64,000 bases of DNA from Closterium sp. NIES-65. Taxonomy: Eukaryota; Streptophyta; Zygnematophyceae; Desmidiales; Closteriaceae. The stretch is from positions 727,001 through 791,000 of the forward strand of contig CANXME010002463.1 in the NCBI GenBank assembly GCA_948144175.1, written 5' to 3'. The position numbers were made by a program, and so were the translations under genes. Below the pieces are notes generated by a model. That model searched no databases. It was not told where the DNA came from and saw only the letters and a program-made list of their open reading frames with translations. Numbering within the stretch: position 1 is the first letter of the stretch; the number at the start of each line of letters is the position of its first letter. Shown piece by piece: positions 31,403-43,720 of the stretch.

Positions 31403-33091
31403 TGTCACAATAGTAGGCATAACGAGGAGCCATAGCTAGGTAAACCCTAGCTAGGCAAGAGAGAATTAAGCAAAGGGGGGGGTTCACTAGCAAGCAGGAG
31501 GATACAAATAGGAAACCCTAAGGGGTCGTACTCACTACAGAGTACCCCACTATAGGCTAGACAAGCATTATAATCTGACACACCCCCATAGTCAAAGTGG
31601 GGTGTAATCAGCAGAGCAAGCAGTCATAGAGTAGTTCACAATCACAAGTAAAGCTAGGGGTAGTCACACAGGATATGTGAGGAGGAGGAAGGGCTGTGAT
31701 AGGAGAGGAGATGGGAGGAGACGGCGGAAGCTGCAGACACACAGGAGCTGCTGGCTCAGTGGCTACTGAAGCAATGGCCCGGACTACAGGAGTAACTAGC
31801 TCCGCGGAGATTGTAGCCTCCTGACTGGAGCAACTGACCCACAGGCGGCTGGCGACTACCGGAGATTGTAGCCTCCGGACTACTGGTGCTGCTGGCGACA
31901 TGACTGCGACCTCCGCTCAACCTCCACCAACTGCCCCACGCCCCTATCACACACCCCCTGCTGCACCCCTAGCTCCACTCCCACAACACCCACCTTAAAC
32001 CCTAAACCCTCGGCTCCCACACACCCACCCCCCTCAGCGGTAGCTCCAACAGTGGGAGACGGAGGAGGAGGAGGAGCTACAAGTTACCCACACCATTCAC
32101 CCCCATGCCCGCCACCCCCAAACCCTAACGCAGGCAGGAGCGCGGGAAGCAGCAGGGGCGGTTCAAGGAGGGAAAGGGAGGCCGCGGGGGGGTCTCCAGG
32201 GCGCCACAAAGAAGCAGGGCGCGGGCCCCCCGAGGGCGCCACGGCGGGGGACGGGAGGGGGGCCGCGCACGGGTCCCCGAGGGCGGCGCGACGGGCGACG
32301 GGAGGGGCCGCGGGCGGGCCCCCAAGGCGCCGCGACGAGGCGACGGTAGGGGGCGGCGCGCGGGCCCCCAAGGCGCCGCGACGAGGCGACAGGAGGGGGC
32401 GATGCGCGGGCCCCCAAGGTGCCGCGACGAGGCGACGGGGGGTGGGGGGGGGGGGGGGGGGGGGGGGGGGAGGGGGGACGCGCGGGCCCCCAAGGCGCCG
32501 CGACGAGGCAACGAGAGGGGCCGGCGCGCGGGCCCCCGAGGCGCCACGACGGGCGACGGGAGGGGGGCCGCGCGCGGGCCCCCACGAGAGCGCCACGACG
32601 GGTGACGGGAGGGGGTGGCGCGCTGGCCTCCGGGGCGCCGCGACGAGTGACGGGAGGGGGCAGCGGGCGGGCTCCCTGAAGACGCCGCGACGGGCGACGG
32701 GGGGCAGAGCGCGAGCCCCCTGAAGGCGCCTCGACGGACGGTTAAACCGCCACGCGCCCCGAGCGCGCGGCGGGCAGAAAAAGCTGCCACGCGCTCCGAG
32801 CGCGTGGCGAAAAGAAAAGAACACGTCGCGCACCACGGGGCGCGCGACAAACAGAACGACAGCGGAAGCAGTTGGTGGGTCCACATGCCAGGAGCGTAAA
32901 TGCTCTGAAACCATGTCACAATAGTAGGCATAACGAGGAGCCATAGCTAGGTAAACCCTAGCTAGGCAAGAGAGAATTAAGCAAAGGGGGGGGTTCACTA
33001 GCAAGCAGGAGGATACAAATAGGAAACCCTAAGAGGCCGTACTCACTATAGAGTACCCCACTGCAGGCTAGACAAGCATTATAATCTGACA
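31403..33091 (-). mobile_element. Non-autonomous LTR retrotransposon, 1689 bp
   Basis: LTRs at 31403-31580 and 32914-33091, 178 bp, TGTCACAA...TCTGACA. Target duplication AGGGA at 31398-31402 and 33092-33096. The minus strand beside the right LTR reads TGGTTTCAGAGC (initiator-Met type), and a CCCCCATAG complement of a polypurine tract follows the left LTR. The interior is GC-rich with a 39-60-bp repeat (GCGGGCCCCCAAGGCGCCGC) and no coding domain. The LTRs resemble those of the element at 29773. Confidence 0.92.
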
Positions 33092-34414
33092 AGGGAAATG
33101 GATAAACTAGTGAATTGTGTGAAGAAATAGGGCTAAAAAAAACATATAGACGATTAAACGGTGACATGTTGCGTACTGGCCTATCCTTATTCAGGATACA
33201 GATTCAGGCCATCGAATGCACAAACAAGCGTCACGTGCTGCGTAGTTGTGCGAATGATCTCAAACCAGTTCCTATGGCTAGGGAAATGGATAAACTAGAG
33301 AACTCTATGAAGAAATTGTCAGAACATCATAGCTTATTTGTGTAGGCTATAGTGGGGTATCCCATGGGGGGTACAACCCAGTTAGGGTTTCCTATTTGTA
33401 CTCACTTCGTTCATAGTCATTTCATTCTCGTTCTAACTTTCTCGTGGTATCAGAGCAGGTTCCCCCGTGGGAACTGTGCTTAGGGCCCACCACATCGAAC
33501 TTTTTTTCTGCCCGGAGCGCGCTACGGGCCCTTTCTCTTACTTTTTCGATCTGCCCTAACGGCCCCTAGACGCCCGCGTGCCGCCCTTAGACGCCCACGC
33601 GCCGCCCGTCCTGGCCCCTAGACGCCCGCGCGCCGCCCTGAGACGCTCGCGCGCCGCCCGTCCCGGCCCCTAGACACCCGCGCGCCGCCCGTCCAGGCCC
33701 CACGCCGCCCGCGCGCTGCCCTTCGAGCCCGCGCGCCGCCCTTCCAGGCCCCACGCCGCCCGCTCGCTGCCCTTCGAACCCGCGCGCCGCCCGTCCAGGC
33801 CCCACGCCGCCCGCGCGCTGCCCTTCGAGCCCGCGCGCCGCGCGTCCAGGCCCCACGCTGCCCGCGCGCTGCCCTTAGAGCCCGCGAGCCACCCGTCTCG
33901 GCCCCCCCCTAGACGCCCGTGCGCTGCCCGCCAGGCCCCTCGACGCCGTGCGCCGCCCGATCCGGCCCCACGCCACCCGTGCGCCACCCGTCCCGGCCGC
34001 GCACACCCGTCCCGGCCCCTCGTCGCCCGTGCGTAGCCCGTCCCAGCCCCGCTCCCAGCCGCCCGTGCGTCACCCGTCCCGGCCCCGCTCCCAGCCGCCC
34101 GTGTGCCACCCGTCCCAGCCCCGCTCCCACCCGCCCGTGCGCTACCCGTCCCGGCCCAGCTCTCGGCCACCCGTGCACCACCCGTCCCTGCCGTAAGCCA
34201 CCGGCCCGAGCCGCCTGCGCAGCAGTGGAGCCGAGCCGCCAGAGCCGCCTGTGCCGCTAACCGCCTGAGCCGCCCGAGCCGCCCGAGCCGCCCGAGGAGC
34301 CGAGCCGCTGGTGCCGAGGTGCTGCTGTTGCTGCTGGGCCGGCCGAGCTGCCGTGTTTGCTGTGCTGCTGTGCTGCCCGACCCGTCCTGTCTGGTGAGAC
34401 CGCCGGCTGCAGTC

Positions 34415-35615
34415 ATGGCTACCCCTAGTGTCCTAGCTTTTGACGCTGAGGGTCGTGCCATTGACTTTGAGGTCTGGGTCGACGACCTGCAGCTGTTCTT
34501 GCAGTGCGATAGGGTAGACGACCTTTCTCTCTTTGACCTTACCTCTGACGCCGTCCTTGCCCCTGCTGCTGATGCTGACCCCACTGTTCGCTCCAAGTGG
34601 GCCACACGCGATGCTGCTGCACGTCTTGCTGTGCGTCGCCACCTGCCTACCGCTGAGCGTGCACACTTTAGTCAGTACAAGAGTGCCCAGACCTTGTACG
34701 ACGCTGTAGTTGCGCGCTACTCCTCCCCTGCCACTGCTGCACTGAGCCGCCTCATGCTCCCCTTCCTCTTCCCTGACCTCGCCGCCTTTCCCACTGTCGC
34801 TGATCTCATTACGCACCTCCGCACTAGTGACACCCGCTACCGCGCTGCGCTTCCTGCTGACTTCTGCGCCAAGAACCCCCCCCCCCATGTACATCACTCT
34901 CTACTTTCTAGTCACTCGCCTCCCTGACTCCCTTCGTGTAGTCCGGGACCACTTCCTCGCGGTCTGTCCCACCACTCTCACAGTCGACAGCCTCGAGAAG
35001 GCCCTCTTAGCGGCGGAGAAGAGCATCGTCGCTGTAGGAGCCTCTCGAGGTGACCCCCGCGCCCCCATCTTTGAGGGGTGTTCTCCTTCCCCTCTCTTGC
35101 CCTCTGTCGCCTCTGCCGCTGCGGTCGACCTCGTTGGTCTTGAGTCGGTCGGTGCGGCGTCTGCCCCTAGCGGGAGACGCCGCTCTGGCAAGGGCAAGGG
35201 GGGCAAGGGAGCGGGTGGGGCCAGCGGGGGCGGTGGAGGTGGAGGTGGAGGCGGCGGAGGGAGTGGGGGTGGCGGTGGAGGTGGTGGCGGGGGTGGGGGT
35301 GCTAGTGGCGGCAGTGGAGGCGGGGGTGGCAGCGGCGGTGGCGGTGGGAGCGGAGGTGGCGGAGGCGACGGCGGTGGAGGCGGCGGCGGTGGAGGCGGAG
35401 GCGGGGGTGGCGGTGGTGGAGGTGGTCGGAGTGGCGCTTCGCAGCGGAGCAGCACTGGGGGTGGTCAGCGCCAGCAGCAGCAGCAACAGCAGCAGCGTTC
35501 TCGCGACGTCCCCACCCCTCTGCAGCTCCGTGAGTGGTACACGCAGCGTCAGCGCGGTGGGGGTTTTGGTCCCTACACCTACGTTCTCCGCATTGGCGAC
35601 CGCGCTGGAGAGTAG
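34415..35615 (+). pseudogene. Gag of copia copy A, frameshifted
   Basis: Starts MATPSVLAFDAEGRAIDFEV. A C run near 34876-34886 has one C more than copy B and shifts frame. The second half holds a poly-Gly/Ser tract, a Gln run, and LREWYTQRQRGGGFGP. A TAG at 35613 replaces the Gln before the CGGTHTAHRC knuckle. Confidence 0.9.
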
Positions 35616-38600
35616 TGTGGGGGTACCCACACCGCCCACCGCTGCTTTGGCCGCCTGACGGACGCTTGGCGCCAGCAGTTCCCGGAGGTCGCGGAGATCC
35701 CCCGCTGGGGAGAGCTGTCTAGGGCTGGTGTCGCTATCTTTGATCTTGATTTTGATGCTATCCTTGCTGCCATGTATGCTGTGCCCATTAGTGATAAGGG
35801 TGACTGTTACCGGTGTTTCCCGCTCGACCCGGGCATTGGTACTACTGCTCTAGGTGCTTGTGAGGCTACTGCTCTAGGTGCCAGTGCGTCTGTGCTCTCA
35901 GGTGCTGGTGAGGCTGCTCTCTCAGGTACTAGTGAGTCTGCGCTCTAAGGTACTGCGTTGGCTTTGGCCTCCCACACCTTCACACTTGACTCTGGAGCGT
36001 CTCGCTCCTTCTTTCGGGACCGCACCACACTTACGCCGCTTAGTCGGCCGGTTGCGGTGTCCCTGGCTGACCCCTCTGGGGGTCCTGTCCTGTCTCGCTT
36101 CTCCACAGTCCTCCCGTGTCCGGCGGCTCCCTCTGGCACCCTGTCTGGTCTCTACCTCCCCTCGTTCTCTACGAACTTGGTGAGTGGTGCTGACCTACAG
36201 GATGCGGGAGTCCACCAGTTCACCCCTGCTCGTCAGCGAGTGCCGCATTGCACAGAGGCTAGCACAGGTCGTCACCTGGCTACGTTTACACGTCAGCCAG
36301 GGTCGAGCCTGTACACACTGACCACTGCTTCTCCTCCAGTTCCTGAGTCTGGTAGGGTCCCTTCGTCAGGTCAGGTGTTTGCTGCAGCGTCCAGGTCTGG
36401 TCCTGAGTCTGCCCCCTGTTCGTGTCGTCGCCTGTCTCACGAGACTCTCCTCTAGCACCACCGCCTGGGTCACCCCTCTCTGCTTCGGCTCAGAGGCATG
36501 GCCTCCCGTCTTCTTGTGTCTGGTCTTCCCCGGTCCCTCCCTCCCCTTCCTCAGGGCCCTGGCCCTGCCTGTGTCCCCTGTGTCGAGGGGCGCCAGCGTG
36601 CTGCCCCTCACTCCTCCCGGTTTCCTCCGACAGAGGCTCCGTTGCAGACGCTTCAGATGGACGTGTGGGGCCCTGCCCGCGTCCGTGGACTCGGTCACGA
36701 GCGCTACTTCCTGTTGGTGGTTGACGACTACTCGCGTTACACCACAGTCTTCCCCTTGAGCAGCAAGGGTGATGTCACTGAGGTGCTAATCGACTGGATC
36801 CGCGCAGCTCGTCTCCAGCTCAGGCAGAGCTTTGGCTCGGACTTTCCTGTGTTGCGTCTGCACTCGGACAGAGGCGGAGAGTTCTCCTCTGGCCTTCTGC
36901 GTGCCTACTGTCGTGCGCGAGGCATCCGTCAGACCTTCACGCTTCCGGACTCATCACAGCAAAATGGGATTGCAGAGCGCCGCATTGGCATGGTCATGGA
37001 CGTCGCTCGTACGTCTATGATGCATGCGGCTGCCCCCCATTTTCTGTGGCCGTTTGCGGTCAGGTACGCGGCGCATCAGATCAACCTCCACCCCGAGGGT
37101 CTCCAGGCCGGAGACCTCCCCAGCCCTGCTGTGGACGGAGAAGGTTGGCGATGCGTCGGCGTTCCGGGTCTGGGGATCTCGGGCGTTTGTCCGCGACTTG
37201 TCTGCGGACAAGCTGTCCCCTCGCGCTGCTCCCTGCGTCTTCCTGGGGTTCCCCCCCGACGCCCCTAGGTGGCAGTTCTACCACCCCACCTCTCGCCGTG
37301 TTCTGTCCTCCCAGGACGTCACGTTCGACGAGTCGGTACCCTACTACCGCCTCTTCCCCTACCGCACTCCGTCCCTCCCCCCACCCCCGCTCTTCTTGGT
37401 ACCAGGTCCCCCCCCGGTAGACCCCCTTCCCCCTCAGGGTCCTGCCCCTTCAAGTGTGTCCCAGGTAGATGCGGTCGAGCCTGTCGCGGTCACTGGTGAC
37501 TCTGGTGCTGCTGTGGGTGCTGAGCCTAGGGGTGCTGTGCCTGGGGGTGCTGTGCCTGGGGGTGCTGAGCCTGGGGGTGCGGAGCTTGGGGGTGCGCAGT
37601 CTGGGGGTGCTGAGCCTGGGGGTGCTGAGCCTGGGGGTACTGAGACTGGAGGTGCTACGCCTGGAGGTGCTTTGCCTGGGGGTCCTGAGCCTAGAGGTTC
37701 TTCGCCTGGAGGTTCTCTGGGTGCTTCGTCTCGCCGAGAGCCACTCTCCCCACAGGAGCTGCGTGAGTGGTTTGCCCGCCGCTGGAGGCGTGCTGCTGGT
37801 GCTGGAGGTTCTTCGGCTGCTGAGGGTGCTGCTGCCGCGCGGCCCGGAGGTGCTCGTACTAGGAGTACTTGAGCTGCTGGGCCTGCGGGTTCTACTGGAG
37901 CTGGTGCTGCTGAGCGTGTTGGCGCTGAGACTACCGCTGGCGGTCCGACTGGCAGTGCCCCTGGTGCTGCTGGAGGTTCAAGGGCTGCTGGAGGTGCTGC
38001 AGGGGGTTCTGGAGCTACTGGAGGTGCTGTTGGAGGTGCTGCTGGAGCGGGTACTCCTGTTGGGGGTACTGGTGCTATCCCTGCTGTTTCTGGCGTCGCC
38101 ACGCGGCCCCGATCATACTTCGTTCCACTCCTGCAGCTGGTTCTTGGTCTTACACCTTCTCCTGGTCCTCCTCCTCCTCCCTTAGAGGGTCCACAGCCTG
38201 TCCAATCACAGTCACAGCTACAGCCTGCCTCCCCTTTGCCTGATCCTTCTCCCTACGCTAGTCCGACTGGAGGTCTTACTGAGCGTCGTGAGCCTGCGTC
38301 TCGTCCTGCGTCGCCTGTTCGTGCTGCGCGCACTAGTGGTCGCGGCTCGCGTCAGCGTCCTCCTCCTGTCCCTGGCACGCACCGGATGTCTCTGCGTCCG
38401 TCTACTGCTCCTCTGCGTGCCCCTTTGCCTTTTCCTTTTGCTTCCTCTCTTCCTGCTCTTGCCGACCCGGAGTCGGACTCTCTTCGTGCTGCCAGTCCTA
38501 CTGTCACGCGTCTCCTGGCTACTGCCGTCACTAACCCTTCTTTCGAGTCTTCTGCTGCGTCTGCCCTTGTTACTGAGCTCGTCGACTTTGCTGCGCGCTG

Positions 38601-40241
38601 TCGTCTAGACTACGCTGCTAGTCTTGTCGCTGAGTCTGAGTCTGCCTGTCCTCCGTCCGTCGGGGGTGAGTGTGCCCTCGGCACGGACGTCCTTGAGGAC
38701 AGGCAGGAGGAGTTCCAGTGTCTGGCCGCCGCTTCACCTGATCTCGCGTCTGTACTGCTCACCCCTGAGGGAGACCCGGATGCACTAGACATCCCGACTC
38801 CGCGCTCTTACGCAGAGGCGATAGAGGGTCCCTACTCCTCTCAGTGGCAGGCAGCTATGGATGCAGAGATGGCTTCCTCGAAGTCCACAGGCACCTACGT
38901 TGACGCTGTTCCCCCTCATGGGGCGAACATCGTCAGTAGCATGTGGATCTTCAGGGTGAAGCGGCCGCCGGGTTCTCCGCCTGTTTTCAAGGCGCTTTAC
39001 GTGGCTCGTGGCTTCAGTCAGCAGCAGGGAGTTGACTACTTTCAGACCTTCTCCCCCACCCCGAAGATGACCACTCTTCGGGTACTGCTGCACGTTGCTG
39101 CTCACCGTGACTACGAGCTGCACTCTCTCGACTTCAGCACTGCTTTCTTGCAGGGCAGCCTGCACGAGGAGATCTGGCTGCGTCGCCCACCTGGCTTCAC
39201 TGGGTCTTTCCCTCCTGGTACCCAGTGGAGTCTCCAGCGTCCAGTCTACGGTCTCCGCCAGGCGCCACGTGAGTGGCACGACACACTGAGGACTACGCTG
39301 GCGGCACTTGGGTTTGCTCCTTCCACTGCAGACCCGTCGCTGTTTCTGCGCACCGACACCTCTCTGCCACCGTTCTACATCCTCGTGTACGTCGACGACT
39401 TGGTCTTTGCCACAGCTGACACTGCTGGACTCGCCTACGTGAAGTCCGAGCTGCAGAAGAGACACACGTGCACTGACCTGGGTGAACTGCGCAGCTACCT
39501 TGGCTTGCAGATCACCCGGGACAGAGCACGCCGCACCATTACCCTGACTCAGTCACACATGGTGCAGCAGGTCCTTCAGCGCTTCGGCTTCACGTACTCC
39601 TCGCCTCAGGCCCCTCCTCTGCCTACTCGCCACTCGCTCTCAGCTCTGCCTTCGGATGAGTCCGTAGAGTCGAGTGGCCCGTACCCAGAGCTTGTTGGCT
39701 GCCTCATGTACCTGATGACCTGCACTCGACCTGACCTTGCATACCCTCTTAGCATTCTTGCACGCTATGTTGCTCCTGGGAGACACCGACCAGAGCACAT
39801 GGCTGCAGCGAAGAGGGTGTTGCGCTACTTGTGCAGTACGTTGGGCATGGGGCTAGTGCTTGGAGGGCGCAGTCCAGTGGTCCTCACTGGGCACGCGGAC
39901 GCTTCTTGGGCTGACGACCAGGCTACGCAGCGGTCGTCACAGGGTTACACCTTCAGCCTTGGTTCCGGCTCTGTTTCGTGGCGGGCTACCCGCTCGTCTT
40001 CTGTTCTCGGCTCCAGTTGTGAGGCTGAGATCTACGCCGGGGCTATGGCTGCCCAGGAGCTTCGCTGGCTCACCTACCTGCTGACCGACCTTGGAGAGCC
40101 GCCTCGTTCTCCTCCAGTCCTGTACGTAGACAACAAGGCCATGCTGGCCTTGTGTCGAGAGCAGCGACTGGAGCACAGGACAAAGCACATTGCTCTCCGC
40201 TACTTTCTTGCTCGTGAGCTACAGCAGCGTGGACAGTTGCT
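35616..40241 (+). pseudogene. Pol of copia copy A, multiply broken
   Basis: In order: protease (HTFTLDSGASRSFF), integrase (VVDDYSRYT, LHSDRGGEF, QNGIAERRIG), reverse transcriptase (ILVYVDDLVFA) and RNase H (HADASWADD, YVDNKAMLAL). Stops at 35946, 36453 and near 37870 and an extra C near 37092 break it; copy B has sense codons there. Reverse transcriptase and RNase H remain open from 38236. Confidence 0.93.
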
Positions 40242-41110
40242 GCAGGCCATCAAACGCACAAACAAGCATCATGTGCTGCGTATTTGTGCGAATGATCTCA
40301 AACCAGTTCCTGTGGCTATAGAAATGGATGAAAGAGAGAACTGTGTGAAGAAATAGGGCTAAAAAAAACATATAGACGATTAAACGGTGACATGTTGCGT
40401 ACTGGCCTATCCTTGCACAGATTCAGGCCATCAAATGCACAAACAAGTGTCACGTGTTGCGTAGTTGTGCGAATGATCTCAAACCAGTTCCTATGGCTAG
40501 GAAAAAGGATAAAATAGAGAACTGTGTGAAGAAATAGGGTTACAACCAGTATATTTAGACGTTGAAACGGTGAAGTGTTGCGTACTGGCCTATCCTTGCA
40601 CAGATTCAGGCCATCAAGCGCACAAACAAGCGTCACGTGCTGCGTATTATTCGAATGATCTCAAACCAGTTCCTATGGCTAGGGAAATAGATGAACTAGA
40701 GAACTGTGTGAAGAAATAGGGCTAAAAAAAACATATTGACGATTAAACAATGACATGTTGCGTACTAGCCTATCCTTGCAATGTTTCATGCCATCGAACG
40801 CACAAACAAGGGTCACGTGCAACGTAGTTGTGCGAATGAGCCCAAACAAATTCCTGTGGCAAGGTAATTGATTGAACTACCTGAATCTGTGAAGAAATGG
40901 TGCTAAAAAAAATCACCAAACGATGAAACGGTGACATGTTGCGTAATGGCCTATCCTTGCACAGTTTCAGCCTATCGAACGAACAAACAAGCGTCACGTG
41001 CTGCGTAGTTGTGCGAATTAGGTCAAACCAGTTCCCATGGCAAGGTAATTGTTTGAAATATCTGAATGTGTAAAGAAATGGTGGTAACAAAATCAACCAA
41101 ACCCTTTCCA
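40242..41110. repeat. 183-bp satellite array
   Basis: About five units, drifting in sequence toward the right. Period measured from CACGTGTTGC at 40451 to CACGTGCTGC at 40634. Confidence 0.88.
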
Positions 41111-41478
41111 TCCATTAAGTTAAATTATCAAATATACAATGTTTATCAACACTTTACAGTATATGAGAGTATTGCTATTTGGTTGTTTGTGATTCAAAAA
41201 AAAAAAAGCAATGACGGAGTATGCACAAAGCATATTTTGTTTGAAGTAACCCAATGGATAAATTTCTTTATTGATCAGTATAAACGATGGCACGTCAAAG
41301 CTATTTCCTTCACGGGTGAAACACTCTATAGCAGAATGCGACAAAGGAGAGATGGAGGTGCCCATAGTGCTGAACCTCCGGAACCCAACCTCCGAACTTG
41401 GAAGCAAGATTCGGGAATGACGCGCGGTTTTCAAACCTCCGCGACATTCCCAAGCCGACAGTCCCAAGCCACACCCCA
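40990..41478 (+). repeat. Left copy of a direct repeat that flanks the transposon nest
   Basis: About 480 bp is roughly 95% alike with 63515-64000, where the window ends. It covers the last satellite unit and a unique stretch with CAAAGCATATTTTGTTTGAA. Confidence 0.9.
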
Positions 41479-41572
41479 GCATCACCCTCGCGTGATTCCC
41501 AACCCCTCCGAAAACTGGTACATGCGAAGAACATTCTGGAAACATGAAATCCCCTCCCCCCTGTTTTGCGGT

Positions 41573-41870
41573 GACCTTCAATCTATGGTGTGCCTCTTGA
41601 GACACCTTCAATCTATGGGGTGCCTATTGAGACACCTTCAATCTATGGGGTGCCTATTGAGACACCTTCAAAACTTCAATCGTGACCTGTTGAGTCGACT
41701 CAAAAGTCCGTCACGGCGTCCAGCTCACTTTGTCATCCTTCACGGCCAGCGCGCGTTTCGCCAATGGAACATCATCGCCTATCATCTTATTCGATTCGTA
41801 CGGTGTCTCGGATAATCACACGTCGCCTGAACAACCATCGCCGCCCATCGCCATCCTAGCTTTGTTGAAC
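41573..41870 (-). pseudogene. Gene relic resembling JmjC exon 1, with palindrome and 30-bp repeats
   Basis: On the minus strand a frame reads GDDVPLAKRALAVKDDKV and then, shifted, LDAVTDF. This echoes exon 1 of the JmjC gene (GDGGVLGARTVLAV..IKVDAMTEP). It is followed by palindrome core GAGTCGACTC (41692-41701) and three copies of a 30-bp unit, CCTTCAATCTATGGGGTGCC plus ten bases. The likeness is partial and could be chance. Confidence 0.4.
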
Positions 41871-42365
41871 TAGTAATGATACGGATGTGCCGTCCACCTT
41901 ACAACCATGTATGCTCAACCCAGCAACGCCCCTGATACCACAGCATGTAATGTGAAAAAGCGATCATACGGACGAGGCCACCGCGGCGCGGCCTGAAGGT
42001 ATTGGGCTAGCCGTATGTTTTAGAAAGCCGACTCCTCCGAATCTGGGAATTGCGGGATTCTACTTGGGCCTGGGATTACCTTTGTAGATTTCAACGGATT
42101 CGGAGCGGGCCTTGACTGTTATTGAACCCGATTGATATAAGAGCGTGTTACGTACCCCTTAACTTGGTGGCAGGGCCCGGTTGCGGTTAAGGTTAAGGTT
42201 ATATTAAGGTCGTAACCTGTATACATAACATACATAGAGAAAGCAGGGAATATGGCCCAATGGACCAACTACCTATAAGGAGTACGTAACAACACGTTAT
42301 CCCTCAATCCCCGAGGGGATATCCCCCAGTGTGCTTGGGAGAGCGCTCTATGACACTGATAGCAT
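41871..42365. other. Spacer and probable LINE 3' tail
   Basis: No gene seen. An inverted pair, CGTGTTACGTACCCCTTA near 42145 and TAAGGAGTACGTAACAACACG near 42277, bounds about 150 bp. Minus-strand sequence just before 42366 would be the 3' UTR of the LINE. Confidence 0.4.
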
Positions 42366-42507
42366 TTATGGGGGGCGGAAGGGGTTGCCGAGGAGCCAAG
42401 AGGCACGAAGGGCAGGATGGATGAAGGGGACGCCCTTGGCGTCAAAGCAGATAAAACGGAGGTGTATGGCGGTCTTGATGTGAGCGGCTGTCCGTTGCTG
42501 TTTCTTA

Positions 42508-43365
42508 GGGTGCGTCAGATCCGTTGGCCGGATCAATCCAGCCGGCCGGATCTATCGAAGGTTACACATTCACGACATTCGTAAGGTATTTCGTTAATTT
42601 CGCACAATCCGGCCACTTGCTAAAATTTTGATGGCCGGTTTGATGGCCGGTTTAGCATTCGACAACTTTTCCGACGTGCAAACGAATCGAGAGTCGACCA
42701 CTTTGTCGACTCATCAGCGCTACAGTACCTATGCGACTTGGCCAACATACCCAAGCGACTCAACGTGTCACAAGGACGACTCGCACGGCGCTTTCAGCGC
42801 CGCTGAACATGACCGGAACACTTGGTAATCTCTCTCGTCAACAAAGTCAAGGAGCAAGGGCACCATGACACCGACTGCAGCAACCAAGGGGTGAGCACAA
42901 CGTGCGTGAGTCCAATTGCTAAACGTCGTACCCATCTGGGTGTGAAAGGATCCGCCATGTTGGATAATGGCTAGAGTGTAGGGACGTTCCGGTTTTTGTA
43001 TGCTCTCGTCACACTCAGTTCGGGTAGACGATACGATCTCGCCGAGCCAGTTTGTAAATGGGGCCACAGCTCACATCTTGACTCCCTGATCGTAGTGTGC
43101 ACAATAGCGGTTGTGTCACTTCAGTAACAATACGTGCGACTCCGTCGCACAATCCGGCCAACTTTGCGACCTGTAAATCTGACACTTCTGCAAACTGGCC
43201 TGTAAATCGGCCACCAAATCTGTCAGATTTCAACACCTTGTAAATGTGGCTGGATGGTGGTCGGTTTAGCATTCGACCATTCTGTCGACTTTGGCGAAAA
43301 AAGGAGTCGACCAAAAGGGCGACAAATTTACAGCCAAATCACGTTGTAGCGGATCTGACGCACCC
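42508..43365. mobile_element. Harbinger-like MITE, 858 bp
   Basis: Perfect 16-bp terminal inverted repeats, GGGTGCGTCAGATCCG and its complement (43350-43365), with TTA on both sides (42505-42507 and 43366-43368). Sub-terminal GGTTTAGCATTCGAC occurs near both ends. No transposase. TTA duplication and GGG starts fit PIF/Harbinger derivatives. Confidence 0.85.
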
Positions 43366-43487
43366 TTAGCGGGCTGTCCTGGCCGTCTCCACAAAAAAAA
43401 TCTTGAATGTCAGAACATATAGCTTACTTATTTGTGTAGGCTATAGTGGGGTATCCCATAGGGGGTACAACCCAATTAGGAATTACG

Positions 43488-43684
43488 CCCGTAACGCTAG
43501 CGGCCCGTTACGCCGCCCTTACCTACGCGACCCCGCCGCCCTTACGTCGCGGCCCCGCCGCCCTTACCTACGCGGCCCCGCCGCCCTTACGTCGCGGCCC
43601 CGCCGCCCTTACGTCGCGGCCCCGCCGCCCTTACGTCGCGGCCCCGCCGCCCTTACGTCGCGGCCCCGCCGCCCTTACGTCGCG

Positions 43685-43720
<36 letters not shown>

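Larger units (their letters stand above)
29640..33316. repeat. 183-bp satellite interrupted by LTR elements
   Basis: Copies or part copies at about 29640-29772, 31178-31402 and 33092-33316. Shared words are ACGGTGACATGTTGCGTACT, GTCACGTGCTGCGTAGTTG and CAAACCAGTTCCTATGGCTA. Once the elements are removed, the pieces join in register. Confidence 0.85.
33317..40241 (+). mobile_element. Ty1/copia element copy A, 3' end lost
   Basis: A 128-bp 5' LTR (33317-33444) starts TGTCAGAACAT and is followed directly by a perfect primer site TGGTATCAGAGC (33445-33456). A GC-rich leader with a CGCGCGCCGCCCGTCCAGGC minisatellite, then gag and pol follow. The copy breaks inside RNase H after QQRGQL and goes straight into the 183-bp satellite, so the last 350 bases and 3' LTR are missing. 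It is the same family as copy B. Confidence 0.92.
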
